Assembly (NCBI GenBank): GCA_948470475.1
Contig: OX419338.1
Location: forward strand, 7,803,705 to 7,867,704
Reading direction: 5' to 3'
Source of the DNA: Galaxea fascicularis
Lineage: Eukaryota; Cnidaria; Anthozoa; Scleractinia; Euphylliidae
DNA length: 64,000 nt
Each line of letters starts with the position of its first letter. Position 1 is the stretch's first letter. Shown one piece after another: positions 43,408-53,984 of the stretch. A model generated the notes under the pieces. It was not told the DNA's origin. It did not search any database and was given only the letters and a program-made list of their open reading frames with translations. The position numbers and the translations under genes were made by a program.

Positions 43408-44648
43408 AGTGTTTGGAGACAATCTGCAAGGCAAGAGACGTTCATACTAAGACGTGATCATAAGTGACTATGCCATCCTTTCGACATGACGTAACGCCAC
43501 ATCAAATACTATTTCTGTGTGACGCTTGGTTCCGGTCAATTTAATTTGTCGCGAAACCAGGCGGTGTTGGACACGACTCTCAAAGCATGCCGGGAGAAAT
43601 TTCCGACGGCTCTCATTTTCGCCTGATCGCCGGACGGTAAACAACTCCGTCGAGGGAGAAGATAGTCAAGATATGAGGACTGCTTCCCATGCTCAAAGAA
43701 ATCTCCGAAGATGTACACATTAAATCGTTCGCGGGGAAAGTAGCAGCTATAAATGCTTACTGCTGGATGCATAATGGGAGTATATACTGCATGGAACAAC
43801 TCGGGCAAACCGCACTTAATTTCGATCGTATTTACTGCATGGAACAACTCGCACTTAATTTCGATCGGTACTTTCTTCTTATTTGGAGTCTTATTGCTGA
43901 CCAAAAAGATACGCGCTATCGTGGTGTTTGATGGATTTTCGTCGAACACAAAAAGAGGAATCCACAAGGAAAAGGTGAGAATAATTCGAAAACAAAGCAA
44001 TGTTGTGTTACTGTTTTTGAATCGAAAACTCGTGCAAAGCTTGAGTAATCGAGTCTCTGCCACTGTATTTTCTAATCAAAAGGAATCGTGACGAGTCTGC
44101 CAGTCAAGGGTTGGCCCTTTGGAGACAAGGAGAGAAAGACAAGGCAAGGATTTTTTTTTTAAAGCAGTGGATGTAACAAATGAAGTGGCCCTGAAGGTGT
44201 TTGAGGTATACATAAGTTTTAAAATTCTCTTAGTTGTATTGGAGTAACTCTCTAAAGAACTTACAGACTCAATGTTGCCTTTTTTGAGTAAGTTTGATAT
44301 CTTACACATGCATTAATTATTTGAAAGGTTCTTGTCATTACTTCTATAATTTAACTGTAAGCTAAGTTTATACATATTGAAGCATAATTCATTGCATTGC
44401 CTTAAATTTGAGTAAATGCATGCCAGAAAAATGTATTTTGATGTAATGTATTTGCATTGGTATTTTTCCATTGTCGCTGAGGTTATTTTTTTCTTATTTA
44501 GTCTTGCAGGGAGAAGAAAATTCAGTGTGTAGTTCCTGAACTTGGAAGGCTTCACTGATTTTGTGATATCAGAGGATTCTGACTTCTTGACACACTTAAA
44601 TTCCAGGTGAACAAAATTTCAAAAATAAAAACTCAGTTTATCTATTAA

Positions 44649-45339
44649 ATGTACAGGGGGTGTAAATGTATAAACCGGCTTGGGTGCCAGAAATGTTTTT
44701 TTTCTCGGAGACTGCACATGGAAGTAAATAAGGTTAATTTTTTTTATTGCAGGTTTATGGGCATAAATATAACTAGTAAATCTCAAGTAACTCTTGTTGA
44801 AAATTATTCATTGGACCGAAGTGTTGTTGTCAACAAAGTGGTGATCAAGTAATGATTTTAATATTACTGTAGCTACATTTTATGTTCATTATTTTGCCAG
44901 AAGCTGACACAACAGCACCTCCCATTGTACCTCATATTGACTGTACCAATGCAATTGTTCAACTGAAGGTCATCAGTGTGGAACAAGGAACATTGCTATG
45001 GACTGTTCCATGTTTTCCATTTTTGACTATTGAGCGGAGGAAGACAAAATCAGCCAGACAGAATGGAGTTCTACAAAAGGCTATTATGATTTTCAGAGCA
45101 TGCAATGAAATCTGGACTTCTCAAGTTAAAGACACAGTTATGTAACCTTGACCACATCATGCTTTCTTGAGATGAAAATAAAAATAAATGACCATAGAAG
45201 TGTTGAATCTGTTTACATTTCCTCATGTGAGGTTGATTGCTTAAGTGAACAAAGTACAGGAGACAGTGATGATGAGAGAGACCCTGAGTCAGACAGGAGA
45301 GACTCAGGAGGCCTTAGTGCTACATACCCTCCCATTTAA
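44649..45339 (+). other. Cluster of unrecognised short open frames, possibly a decayed gene
   Basis: Three nearby plus-strand frames have protein-like composition: one ending SQVTLVENYSLDRSVVVNKV (stop about 44852), one at 44882-45145 containing APPIVPHIDCTN and GTLLWTVPCFPFLT, and one at 45148-45339 with an acidic stretch (TGDSDDERDPESDRRDSGG). Acceptor-like TTTTTTTATTGCAG (about 44742-44755) and ATTTTGCCAG (about 44892-44901) precede two of them. I recognise no family. It may be a remnant of a transposon or host gene, or chance. Confidence 0.2.
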
Positions 45340-46268
45340 GGTTATGGGGGTTGCACACATATTAAACCAGACAATATGTTTAAATTATGCAAATGCAATT
45401 AGTGTTTTTATTGACTATGGACTTGGATTCAAACAAGTTGGCTACATTGGCCAAGAACTAACTAAATTCAATTCATCCATCCTCTTATCCAGCAAGGCAG
45501 GCTACAGTACGCCTCTGTTCATGACATGAAATTTTTAACAGCATGGGCCAAATCAGGGTATTTTATGACATTGCAACTTGCATTTGAAGGGGAATAGCCA
45601 TCCCAAGTTTTAAGAGCTAGTAAAACCATTCAGTAGCCTGTCAAAATATTGTTACATTTGATTTTTCTTGGTCAAAGCATCCCTGTATGGATGATCTGCA
45701 TACACTGTATATGTGCATTTCTTTGGCGGTTAGTTGGGAGTGCCTCCACTTGGAGGGCCAAAAGGCCGCTTTGAGGACATGCCGAAGAACTGGATCACAT
45801 AAACACTAAAAACAAATAGCAGGAAAGCATTACAACATAATACAACAATAATACATACTCTTATAGTAATAAAACTTCTACAGGAATCACACCATCAACT
45901 CCCGCGAAATGCCGTGAAATTGAGGAGAATATGTGACAAATTACGAAAAAGCCCAAACTTCAAGGCAGATTTTCATCGTTAAAATGGCGGGGCCCGCCTG
46001 GGCCCGCCGCACGTTTCTTAAAGATCAACTATCGAACTAAAGTTCTGTGCAAAAATAATCCCCGATACTGACCCTTGATTGTCGAAAATCGAACAAATGA
46101 TTGTCCATGTCAAACGCGTGTGCGTGACAACCGTTTTCAATTCAACAAGATTTCCATCGACTAGTTTTAATACAAAAAATGCTTACCTGAATTTAAAACT
46201 TGAACAATAACTGGCCCATATATTAAACTTGAAGCTCCCAGAAAATATTCCTTTCTTTCTTTACATCA

Positions 46269-46502
46269 ATGTGGAAATCGGTCGAAGACGATGAACCATT
46301 CTTGACATTCCGAGACGAAAGTGTCCGCCATTGCTTCTGCAAAGGCGACATTATGATTGGCCGAATAATGTCACGTGAACCGTGTCCAACACCGCCTGTC
46401 GCGAAACAATGCAGTACGCACAGGCCAACCAGGTTTAGACTTGAGCCGATTCCACCGACTTCACAATTCGTCAGTGATTTCGAATCGAGTGATAGCATTT
46501 AG
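46269..46502 (+). CDS. Hypothetical small protein, 77 aa
   Basis: An open frame starting MWKSVEDDEPFLTFRDESV and ending FVSDFESSDSI, with three cysteines and acidic ends. The composition is more protein-like than neighbouring open frames, but I recognise no family or signal peptide. An equally long frame exists on the other strand. It could be chance or part of a split gene. Confidence 0.2.
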   Translation: MWKSVEDDEPFLTFRDESVRHCFCKGDIMIGRIMSREPCPTPPVAKQCSTHRPTRFRLEPIPPTSQFVSDFESSDSI

Positions 46503-48365
46503 CCTGGCATTTAGGTAGCATTTGGTGGTTTTTCACCTAGAGATACGAGGGATAAAACTTGAGTAAAGTAAACGTGTAACTACAGACAACCATACACAAC
46601 AGCTCTAAGTTCTTATCACTCAACAATGTGCCCACGATCCGTGAAACTACGATGTGGCCATAAATTTCATTTAACGCACTCCTGATCAAAACCGTCCCCA
46701 GCACATAAACTGACTTGAAAAGTGAAACGGAGACTGACTTTTAGATCTAACACCAATGTTAACCCAGAGACTGCAGACGGGATCCAGACTTCTATGAATT
46801 ATTGAGGCACCACGGTGTGCTTCGAAACATGCAAATTTCCTTATATACCTTACTGGGACGGTCCATTTTTCTCAACAGGACGCGCCAAGAAATAAACCAA
46901 CTTTGTCTTTCAGTGTCACAAGAAAGTTGACTCTAATAAACAGAGCTCTGCAAAATCTGGAAGTGAAGACTGTTGTGATTGGTGATAACTTGGTAACTCT
47001 GTTGCCCGCTGGAGTGGCAAAATAAACGGAGCTAAGATTCGAAACCACTTTGCAATCAATGGACTTGCAACTTCGATGGCTTAACGTCAGATCATTTAAA
47101 GTACCTGCTGGTAAAACGCCTAGAAGCCATTCAACTTTCAAATTAGTGCGGTTTGATGAATATTTTATGATGTTTCAGATTTTGTTCCTGTTTACATTCA
47201 GTCAGTTGACTACCAACGCAGCACCACAGTTTCTTTAGAACTACTCCCTTTACCAATAAGATGTGTGACGATGACGCAGTGACAATTGTCTGTGTTTTAC
47301 TAAAAAATAAATAAGAAGTGAGTAAGTAAATAAGTAAGTAAGAAGTTCATCATTAAGTCTTACCATCTAGCGTACTGTACTGGAAAGTAGGCTAATTCTT
47401 GGTTTTCAGTCATGTGCAAGTTACGCAAGTTAAGAAATAAAATCATCAATCAACTAAATAAACTCCAAAATCCCAAAGTCTCAGGGCTGTGCGATATTCC
47501 GTACTCGGGTTATTCGGCAAAATGTACCACTCAAAATTACAGAGTTTACGGTACACACGCGCCATGATGGTGTCCCTCTGAGGGGTACCATATTGCGGCC
47601 GGAAACGAGTGAAAACATCTGGAATTTACTTTGGCTATCTCAAAGGTTTTCTTCTCGCTTTCCAGCTAGCAAACATTCACACAGACGCTTCTCTTGTGAT
47701 GTTGGCTTTTCAGACCTCTAAAAAACACGCTGAATCGATGTTTTCGTGTACGTGACATGCTTGTGAGCAGAAATCTTTATGTCACGCACTGTGAAAAAAC
47801 AAAAAATTCAAACTGCTTTATTTTCAAAACAAAGCACGCTACTGAGCTGAAATATGCAAGCAGATACATTTCTCAAATGTCTTTTACGCGGGGGGAAGCT
47901 AAAAATAGGAAACGTCTCTTTACTTTCGAATTTATTTTTTATGACGTGACGTGAAAACACCTTACCACATTGCATTACCAAGCAATCCCATAACTGGCAG
48001 ATAATACATGAACCGCAAACTGTAAAAATTATAACATTTCTGTTTATAAAGTGAGTAAATGCAGAAGATTTACAATAGAAATTGGGTACTAATTGTTACA
48101 TAGAAAATTCAGAGGTTGTGGGGCTCTTGCAGGTACTTCATTTGATTGGTTACATTGTTAAGCAACCTTGAACGTAGCTTCGTATCATTGAAATTCTAGA
48201 AAATCATATGATAAGAACTCAATCCTCAATTGTTTCAGACCTCAGGGGTGAACCCAGGGATGTTGATTGGTATCCTAGCCGACCCCTTTAAGAACAAATG
48301 AATAAAAGGAAGTAGTTTCTAAAGAAACTGTGGTGCTACATAAATGGGGGTGCTGCAAACTGGAA

Positions 48366-48557
48366 TTTGGTATTATGAACGGAGTTGATAATGTAAATTG
48401 ACAACCGGCGTACAGGGATTCTAAAACTGAGCTGACGTTTCTGGAACGTTGGCACCTCTTCAGAGCGAATTTGACGAAAGGCTAACGCTCCAAACGTCAG
48501 TCTTTAGCCCTGTGCAGTGGTCAATTTACATTATTAACTCCGTTGATTAAACCAAAT
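48366..48557. mobile_element. MITE, GACGTTT family, full-length copy
   Basis: TTTGGTATTATGAACGGAGT with TAATGTAAATTGAC at the left is mirrored by GTCAATTTACATTA and AACTCCGTTGATTAAACCAAA at the right. The centre has TTCAGAGCGAATTTGACGAA and the CTGACGTTT words. Just left of it TAGTTTCTAAAGAAACTGTGG occurs, a sequence also seen at about 47220 and 59635. Confidence 0.8.
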
Positions 48558-49381
48558 TCTTGTTAAGAAATATGGGAGTCGCATATTTACTCAGTTTTGC
48601 AGTTAAATCTAGACTACTTTGGTCAGTCATTAGATGAAACGATACCGATGATACTGAAGCCAGCCAAAGTAGCCAGCTGCGGCTCCTCTCTGCCGCGGAG
48701 AACAGTTTGTAATCTTACTCATTATAAAAGTAACTGATTGTTTAATGAATAACTGACTCACTGACTGGCCGACCGACCAACTGACTGACGGCCTGCATGA
48801 ATGAATGACTCACGAAATTCGGTCTGTAACAAAGTACTAGCTTTGGGGGTCATGTAAGATACCAGGGGTAGCGGAGGCCGAACGAAACAGGTTAAGGTTA
48901 CGGTATACCTTCAGATTAGCAAGTGATGCGAGATGTGATCTCTAATGTAAAAAATATGTATATTGAAAAAGATTAAAAATTGGCAGAGAAACAGTGGTCT
49001 TACGTTTTGGCCGGAAGGAAAAATTACCCTTTTAATTGACATTCTTAGGGCTGTTTAGGGCTGATTACAGATGGTGTACGCACTACGATCGCGTTGCATT
49101 GTGGATGGATAATTTTCAAGATGGCGGCGGAAAAGTGCGAGTTGGTTGAGTATTGCAATGTGTTTTTTCTTGTTGCGCGTTATTCCAGACCTATATAAAG
49201 AGTACTCCGAAGTAATTTTGGTCAAACTCCCGCTCGCAACCACTCGAGCAACAGCAAAAAGCAACTGACGAAAGAAACCACCTAAGTTTCCGAAACCGGT
49301 CTTGCAAAACTAACCAAACATTTCTTATCAGAACTTTATGGCCACTCCAAACGACGATCGAGTCGCCGCCATGTTCTTATG

Positions 49382-49498
49382 AAACATTGGCACCTTATAA
49401 CTGAGAGAAATAGACTCAGTCAAATACACTCCGCCTACAGGAAGGACAAGTCTCTAAAAGACCTTCTGGTCAGAGCTAAAATCCTTTCGCACATTTAA
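49382..49498 (+). mobile_element. Penelope-like or related retroelement fragment
   Basis: One frame reads HWHLITERNRLSQIHSAYRK followed by DKSLKDLLVRAKI before a stop. The pattern HW-LI then Y/FRR-KSL-DLLVR-K is typical of the region after the reverse transcriptase in Penelope-like elements. The rest of the element is not recognisable. Family assignment is from memory. Confidence 0.4.
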
Positions 49499-50609
49499 CA
49501 ACAACATTCTGGAGTTATAAACGGTAAGGGTCAAGTGACAAAATTAAATCACTAACCCGGGCTGATTAGTTGTCAGCGGGATATCCACTTGGGAAAAATC
49601 AAACAGCTTTTTTCTCGAACTGCTTGGCTTTTCACCTGATTCAGGCAAAACTTTTCTTAACAGTAACTTCAGACACACTTCCAAGTTCCGTTGGCGTTGA
49701 GCAAGATGGTGCTTTTGGTCCGCCAGCGACTCGCTGTGGAGACGGGAAAAACTGCCATTAATTCTTTTGTTTGCGGATTGTACTGGGCTGGCAGACGGAT
49801 AAGAGAATTCGTTTCGCTCCCGAAGCCATTTGCCGACGAAAACAGTTGAAAAGCCAAAAACAGCTCGAAACCTTTAACACTGTTTGTGATAGACTGTATA
49901 CTGTAAACTGCCTTCGTCTCGATTTCGTGTAGCTCACTGTTTTGAAACTCTGACTGGCGAGAAAGTGACCACCCGCGTTACGTGTTCTGATCGTACCGAC
50001 TACTTTAACCTCAAACTCGAAAAGGTCTAAAAAGGTCAGAATAAAATTTACTCAGGTGAAAGAGATTAAGTTGTTCTACAGATAGTCAAGAATGTACGCT
50101 TTCAGTTGCTTTAGGTCGTTGGGAATGAACATTTTTATTCTCACTCGCTGACATGAAAAGTAACGAGTTTTAAAGAAGCGAGATTTCTTTCAAGCAAAAT
50201 CGTTTCTGACTTTGTATCTAAAAACATTTTTATTGCCCACAGCTTCAAAAGCTTATTGCAATGCTCTGCACACTAAAAGAGAGGTGAAATATTTTACGCA
50301 GCAATTTCTTTTTCGCATCAGCTTTCATACTCTTTTTTCCCGCCATTTTTTGAACACCGCCCATTCGTTTCTGCGCCCTGCTTGGACGCGAGACACCGTT
50401 CGTGAAGGTACGGTAACCTTAAAACGACATGGAAAAAGACACTGCATTGAGCCAATCCTTCGAAATTTATACCAGGCGGCTGCACTGAGCATCACCCAAA
50501 AAATCATACTTCCAAGCCTTGTTTACGCCTATCGCAAACTGTCTCAACCGGTGTGAACTCCAGGCTCCACTCAACTGTCACTTATAGGAAATTTAAAAAC
50601 TTTAATCTA

Positions 50610-51224
50610 ATAATTAACAATAATAATTTAAATTTATATAGCGCAGACCTCTATGTGGATATATTCAGTCGCGCTTCACAATATTATTAAGGTAAAATTA
50701 TGTTAAAAATAACTGAAAATATAAGAAACTATTAAAAACTACGAAACCTATGCACTCAAAAGCAACAATTGCCTAGTTAAAACTAGTTGAAAAAATAAGA
50801 CATGAATACGAATCTATTTGAAAGCTAAATTAAAAAAAAAAAGAGTTTTGACAGCAGTCTTGAAAGTGTCCAATGTCTTTATGTTGCGAATTGTCGAAGG
50901 TAATGCATTCCAAAGATAAGGAGCAGCTGATTGAAATGCACGATCCCCAAGGGTTGGACGGGTCTTGGTGCTAGGTAACTCGAGTAACAAAGACTCGTTT
51001 GACCTAAGAGAGTACCTGGATTGCTTTTTGATGCTAATTAAACCAATCAAATAATTGGGAGCTAGCCCATATAAACACTTAAATGTCAAAAGTAGAATCT
51101 TAAACTTTATACGGTAACTAATCGGGAGCCAAAGAATGTGGAAGAGCAATGGTGTAACATGACAGAATCTTGGTGTTCCAGTGACCAACCGAGCTGCGGC
51201 ATTCTGTATCCGTTGGGGTTTCAT
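50610..51224 (-). mobile_element. 3' end of a CR1/L2-like LINE
   Basis: The frame at 50814-51224 (-) encodes the C-terminus of a LINE ORF2: RIQNAAARLVTGTPR, then a block with YRIKFKILLLTFKCLYGLAP, and DRAFQSAAPYLWNALPSTIR, a very common cnidarian retroelement tail. Downstream on the same strand, GTGAAGCGCGACTG and GCGCTATATAAAT look like the 3' UTR of this LINE type. The element is 5'-truncated. Confidence 0.85.
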
Positions 51225-51355
51225 GAATCTACTAAATTCCGTAACACTTGTTCTCAGAATTGGGAGAGTTTAAAACTGTTCGATAATCGCAATTACATCC
51301 TTGATGTAGTATGATTGGAAAAACGTTTTCCCAGGCGCTATGGATAAACATATGA

Positions 51356-51570
51356 TGCCCGGACTCGGGCGTCATCATCCTGGAGTATGTGGGCTGAGTT
51401 TGTTGGTATTCTACTCTGTTCTGAGAGGTTTTTCTCGGAGGACTTCGGTATTCCCTCTCACCAAAAACCAACATTTGAATTGATTTGATCCGTTATTAGG
51501 CTGCTGGACACCAGTTGATACCAGCTGATTAGTCTTTCCAGGGTAAATAAAGTTGCTTTTTCTTTTATAT
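51356..51570 (+). repeat. 5'-truncated copy of the 5690-type SINE
   Basis: It shares GTGGGCTGAGTTTGTTGG, TCTACTCTGTTCTGAGAGG, TTTTTCTC and CCAAAAACCAACATTTGAAT with the SINE at 5690, and ends GGTAAATAAAGTTG. The tRNA-like head is mostly missing. It lies next to the LINE end at 51224. Confidence 0.8.
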
Positions 51571-52213
51571 GTTGCGCTTACAGGGGCACAAAACGACCAA
51601 TTTGTTGAAAAATGTATTATTATACCCCAGTTAATAAAACTAAATGTTATTCAGGCATTTTCAGGTCTTTTTTAATATTGCTGGGAAAAAAATATCTGTT
51701 CCTTTTTGCCAGCAAGACACACAAGATATTTCCCAGCCAGCTTGATAAAATTGGTTGGTTTCCCAGCCAGGTGCAAATTGACAACCTGCACAACAACAAA
51801 AAAGACAATTTCATATGTCGTACGCCAAAATGGGCGTGGCAAAAGGCCTCAAATCAAGCCGTCAATAGGGGGGGGGGGGGGGGGCACAGGGAGAGGAGGA
51901 GACACAAATTTCTCACAACAATCCACATTTCGCCAGCCAGCAACACTCACACTGCTACCATACTTCAGTAGTTACCAACCGAAACCATCAGCAGAAAGAA
52001 ATTTCATAACCAACTCCGGGAAATAACTGATATTTTGCCAGCCAGCACAATACCTCGGGGGAACAGATAAAGTGAGGAACAGATTCGTTTTGTGCCCCTG
52101 CGCTTAACACGTGTTAGAGCCTTAAAACAGCGTATGCATGCAAACAGGGGACACAGCAAAGATGAACGCAACGCGATCCAATTATCCTGTGCAATGGATT
52201 TGTTGAACTCTGA

Positions 52214-53110
52214 TTGCAATTAGACAAACCAAGAAATCGTATTACACTAAGGCGGCTTCACGATAACAAAACGAATTTACGGATGACTTGGCGTGTTGTT
52301 AATGATCTCACTTCTCGGAAATCTAATGGTTGGTCCATAAAAGAAATTAAACAAAATGGTGTATCCGTTTGTAATCCACAAGAATTAGCTACAGCTTTTA
52401 ATCTGATTATTCCGCCACTGTAGGATCTAAATTAAACTTGCTAATGAGATACCTGTTCATAACAATTGTCGCACACATCTGCATTATATGATCAATCCTT
52501 AATACCCGATAGCGCTAACTTTGAGTTTTTGCCAACCAATCGCCCTAAAGTTCTTTCCCTTTTATCTAAATTAAGTAAATCAAAAGAAGCTGGATTGGAT
52601 ATGATTTCTGCCTAACTTCTTCGTATTTGGGCTGACCTAATTGCTGATTCCCTTTGTTTGATTTTATTACCTCTATAGCGACTGGCCGGTATCTTTCCTG
52701 AAGAATGAGTGTCCTAGAGTAGTGCCAGTCTTTCAAACAGGGAGACCGTACTGACCTAGGCAATTACCGTCATACTTCCGGCTATCAACCCAGTCATGTA
52801 GTTGCAAAAGTGTTTAAAAGGATTATTTATGATCTAATGGCTAATAATATCTATCTCTTTGTTTCGGTCGCTCCACTCTACAGTTAGCTCATTGCTTAAG
52901 GCAACCGATGATTGGGCGTATAATATAGATCAGAAGAACGAGAACGCCGTAGTATTCACAGTATTCTGACGTCTAAACTGTCTGTGTATGGCATAAAAGC
53001 GAAAAGCAGTTTACTTGATTTATTGTAGTTTTAACGAATAGTTTATATTATGAGTTTTCGTTTGAAGGATGTATCTAATGTAACTGCTGAGAAAACCGTG
53101 GATGAATAAA
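52214..53110 (+). mobile_element. Decayed LINE reverse-transcriptase fragment
   Basis: The first frame (52214-52423) ends SIKEIKQNGVSVCNPQELAT then AFNLII, typical of the segment before the LINE RT domain. Downstream, across frameshifts and stops, one can read LSKLSKSKEAGLDMIS, then a block ending RRLAGIFPE-like, VVPVFKQGDRTDLGNYR, and a run ending FRSLHSTVSSLL, matching RT blocks. It is badly decayed and inactive. Confidence 0.8.
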
Positions 53111-53552
53111 GTTATTTAATTTGATCTGAATTTACATATTAGTTAATTCTACGTTCAGTGCTAATGCAGTGAAAATACGAAACTAACCCTTGATCAACTC
53201 ACTCAGTGACTCGGATTCTAAAGGCTGAGTGTTAACCTTTCGTCAGAGCGAATCGAGGAATTATGGGTTGTGTGTGGTTTATATAGAGGAGATGTAGCTT
53301 GCACGCTATTGATGTTTAAAGTGGGCAACGTTCAACATATAGAGAAAAAAGTTGATCTTCCATGCATGGTCTCTGCTTTATCTACGCACGTAAAACCAGT
53401 TAAAGTTTACGTACGTGTACGCTTTTAAAAATCAACCTTACGTGCGTAAATAAAATACAAACGATGAATGGACTGTATCGACTGGGTTTGTATGACTGTT
53501 TAACTTCGCTCAACTTTTACATTTACGCACGATCTTCCATACCTCGTCTCTA

Positions 53553-53655
53553 AAATTTGGTATTATCAGCAGAGTTGATAGTCTAAATTGACCACCGTAC
53601 AGGGATTCTAAAAGCTGACGTTTCGAGCGTTAGCCCTTCGTCAGAGCGAATCCAG
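53553..53655. mobile_element. MITE half, GACGTTT family
   Basis: AAATTTGGTATTATCAGCAG, then TAAATTGACCACCGTACAGG, CTGACGTTTCGAGCGTTAGC and CCTTCGTCAGAGCGAATCC match one arm of the 48366 and 59255 copies. It sits inside another repeat; TTTACGTACGTG-like words flank it on both sides. Confidence 0.7.
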
Positions 53656-53984
53656 TGTCTCTATCCGTCGTCTCTATTTTGTTTACGCATGTTAAGCCAG
53701 TTAAAGTTTGCGTACGTAGACGCACGTAAAGATTCGACCTAAGATCCTGAAGATCCTAACTAACGCTCTGCGGGTGTATATTGCATTCAATCGATTGACA
53801 TGTAAATTACGATAACAATGTACTTCGCGCCCCTTCAATAATAAGCCGACGAATTAAATTCCGAAGCAAGCTCATTTCAAGAGCCCGTTAAGGAAACACA
53901 ATACCTCCATTACGTTTGTGAACACCTTTATCGGAAACCCTGGCGACCGCACGTTTAAAAGCAGCTGAGGAAGAAGAAGCCCTT

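Larger units (their letters stand above)
43408..53984. other. 10.6-kb spacer between the divergent TRPA genes
   Basis: No well-supported gene. It should contain both TRPA promoters and the predicted 5' noncoding exon of copy A. Itemised separately: unrecognised open frames at 44649-45339 and 46269-46502, a MITE at 48366, LINE relics at 50610 and 52214, a SINE at 51356 and a Penelope-like scrap at 49382. An AAGT microsatellite lies at about 47310-47345. The rest is AT-rich and featureless to my reading. Confidence 0.5.
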
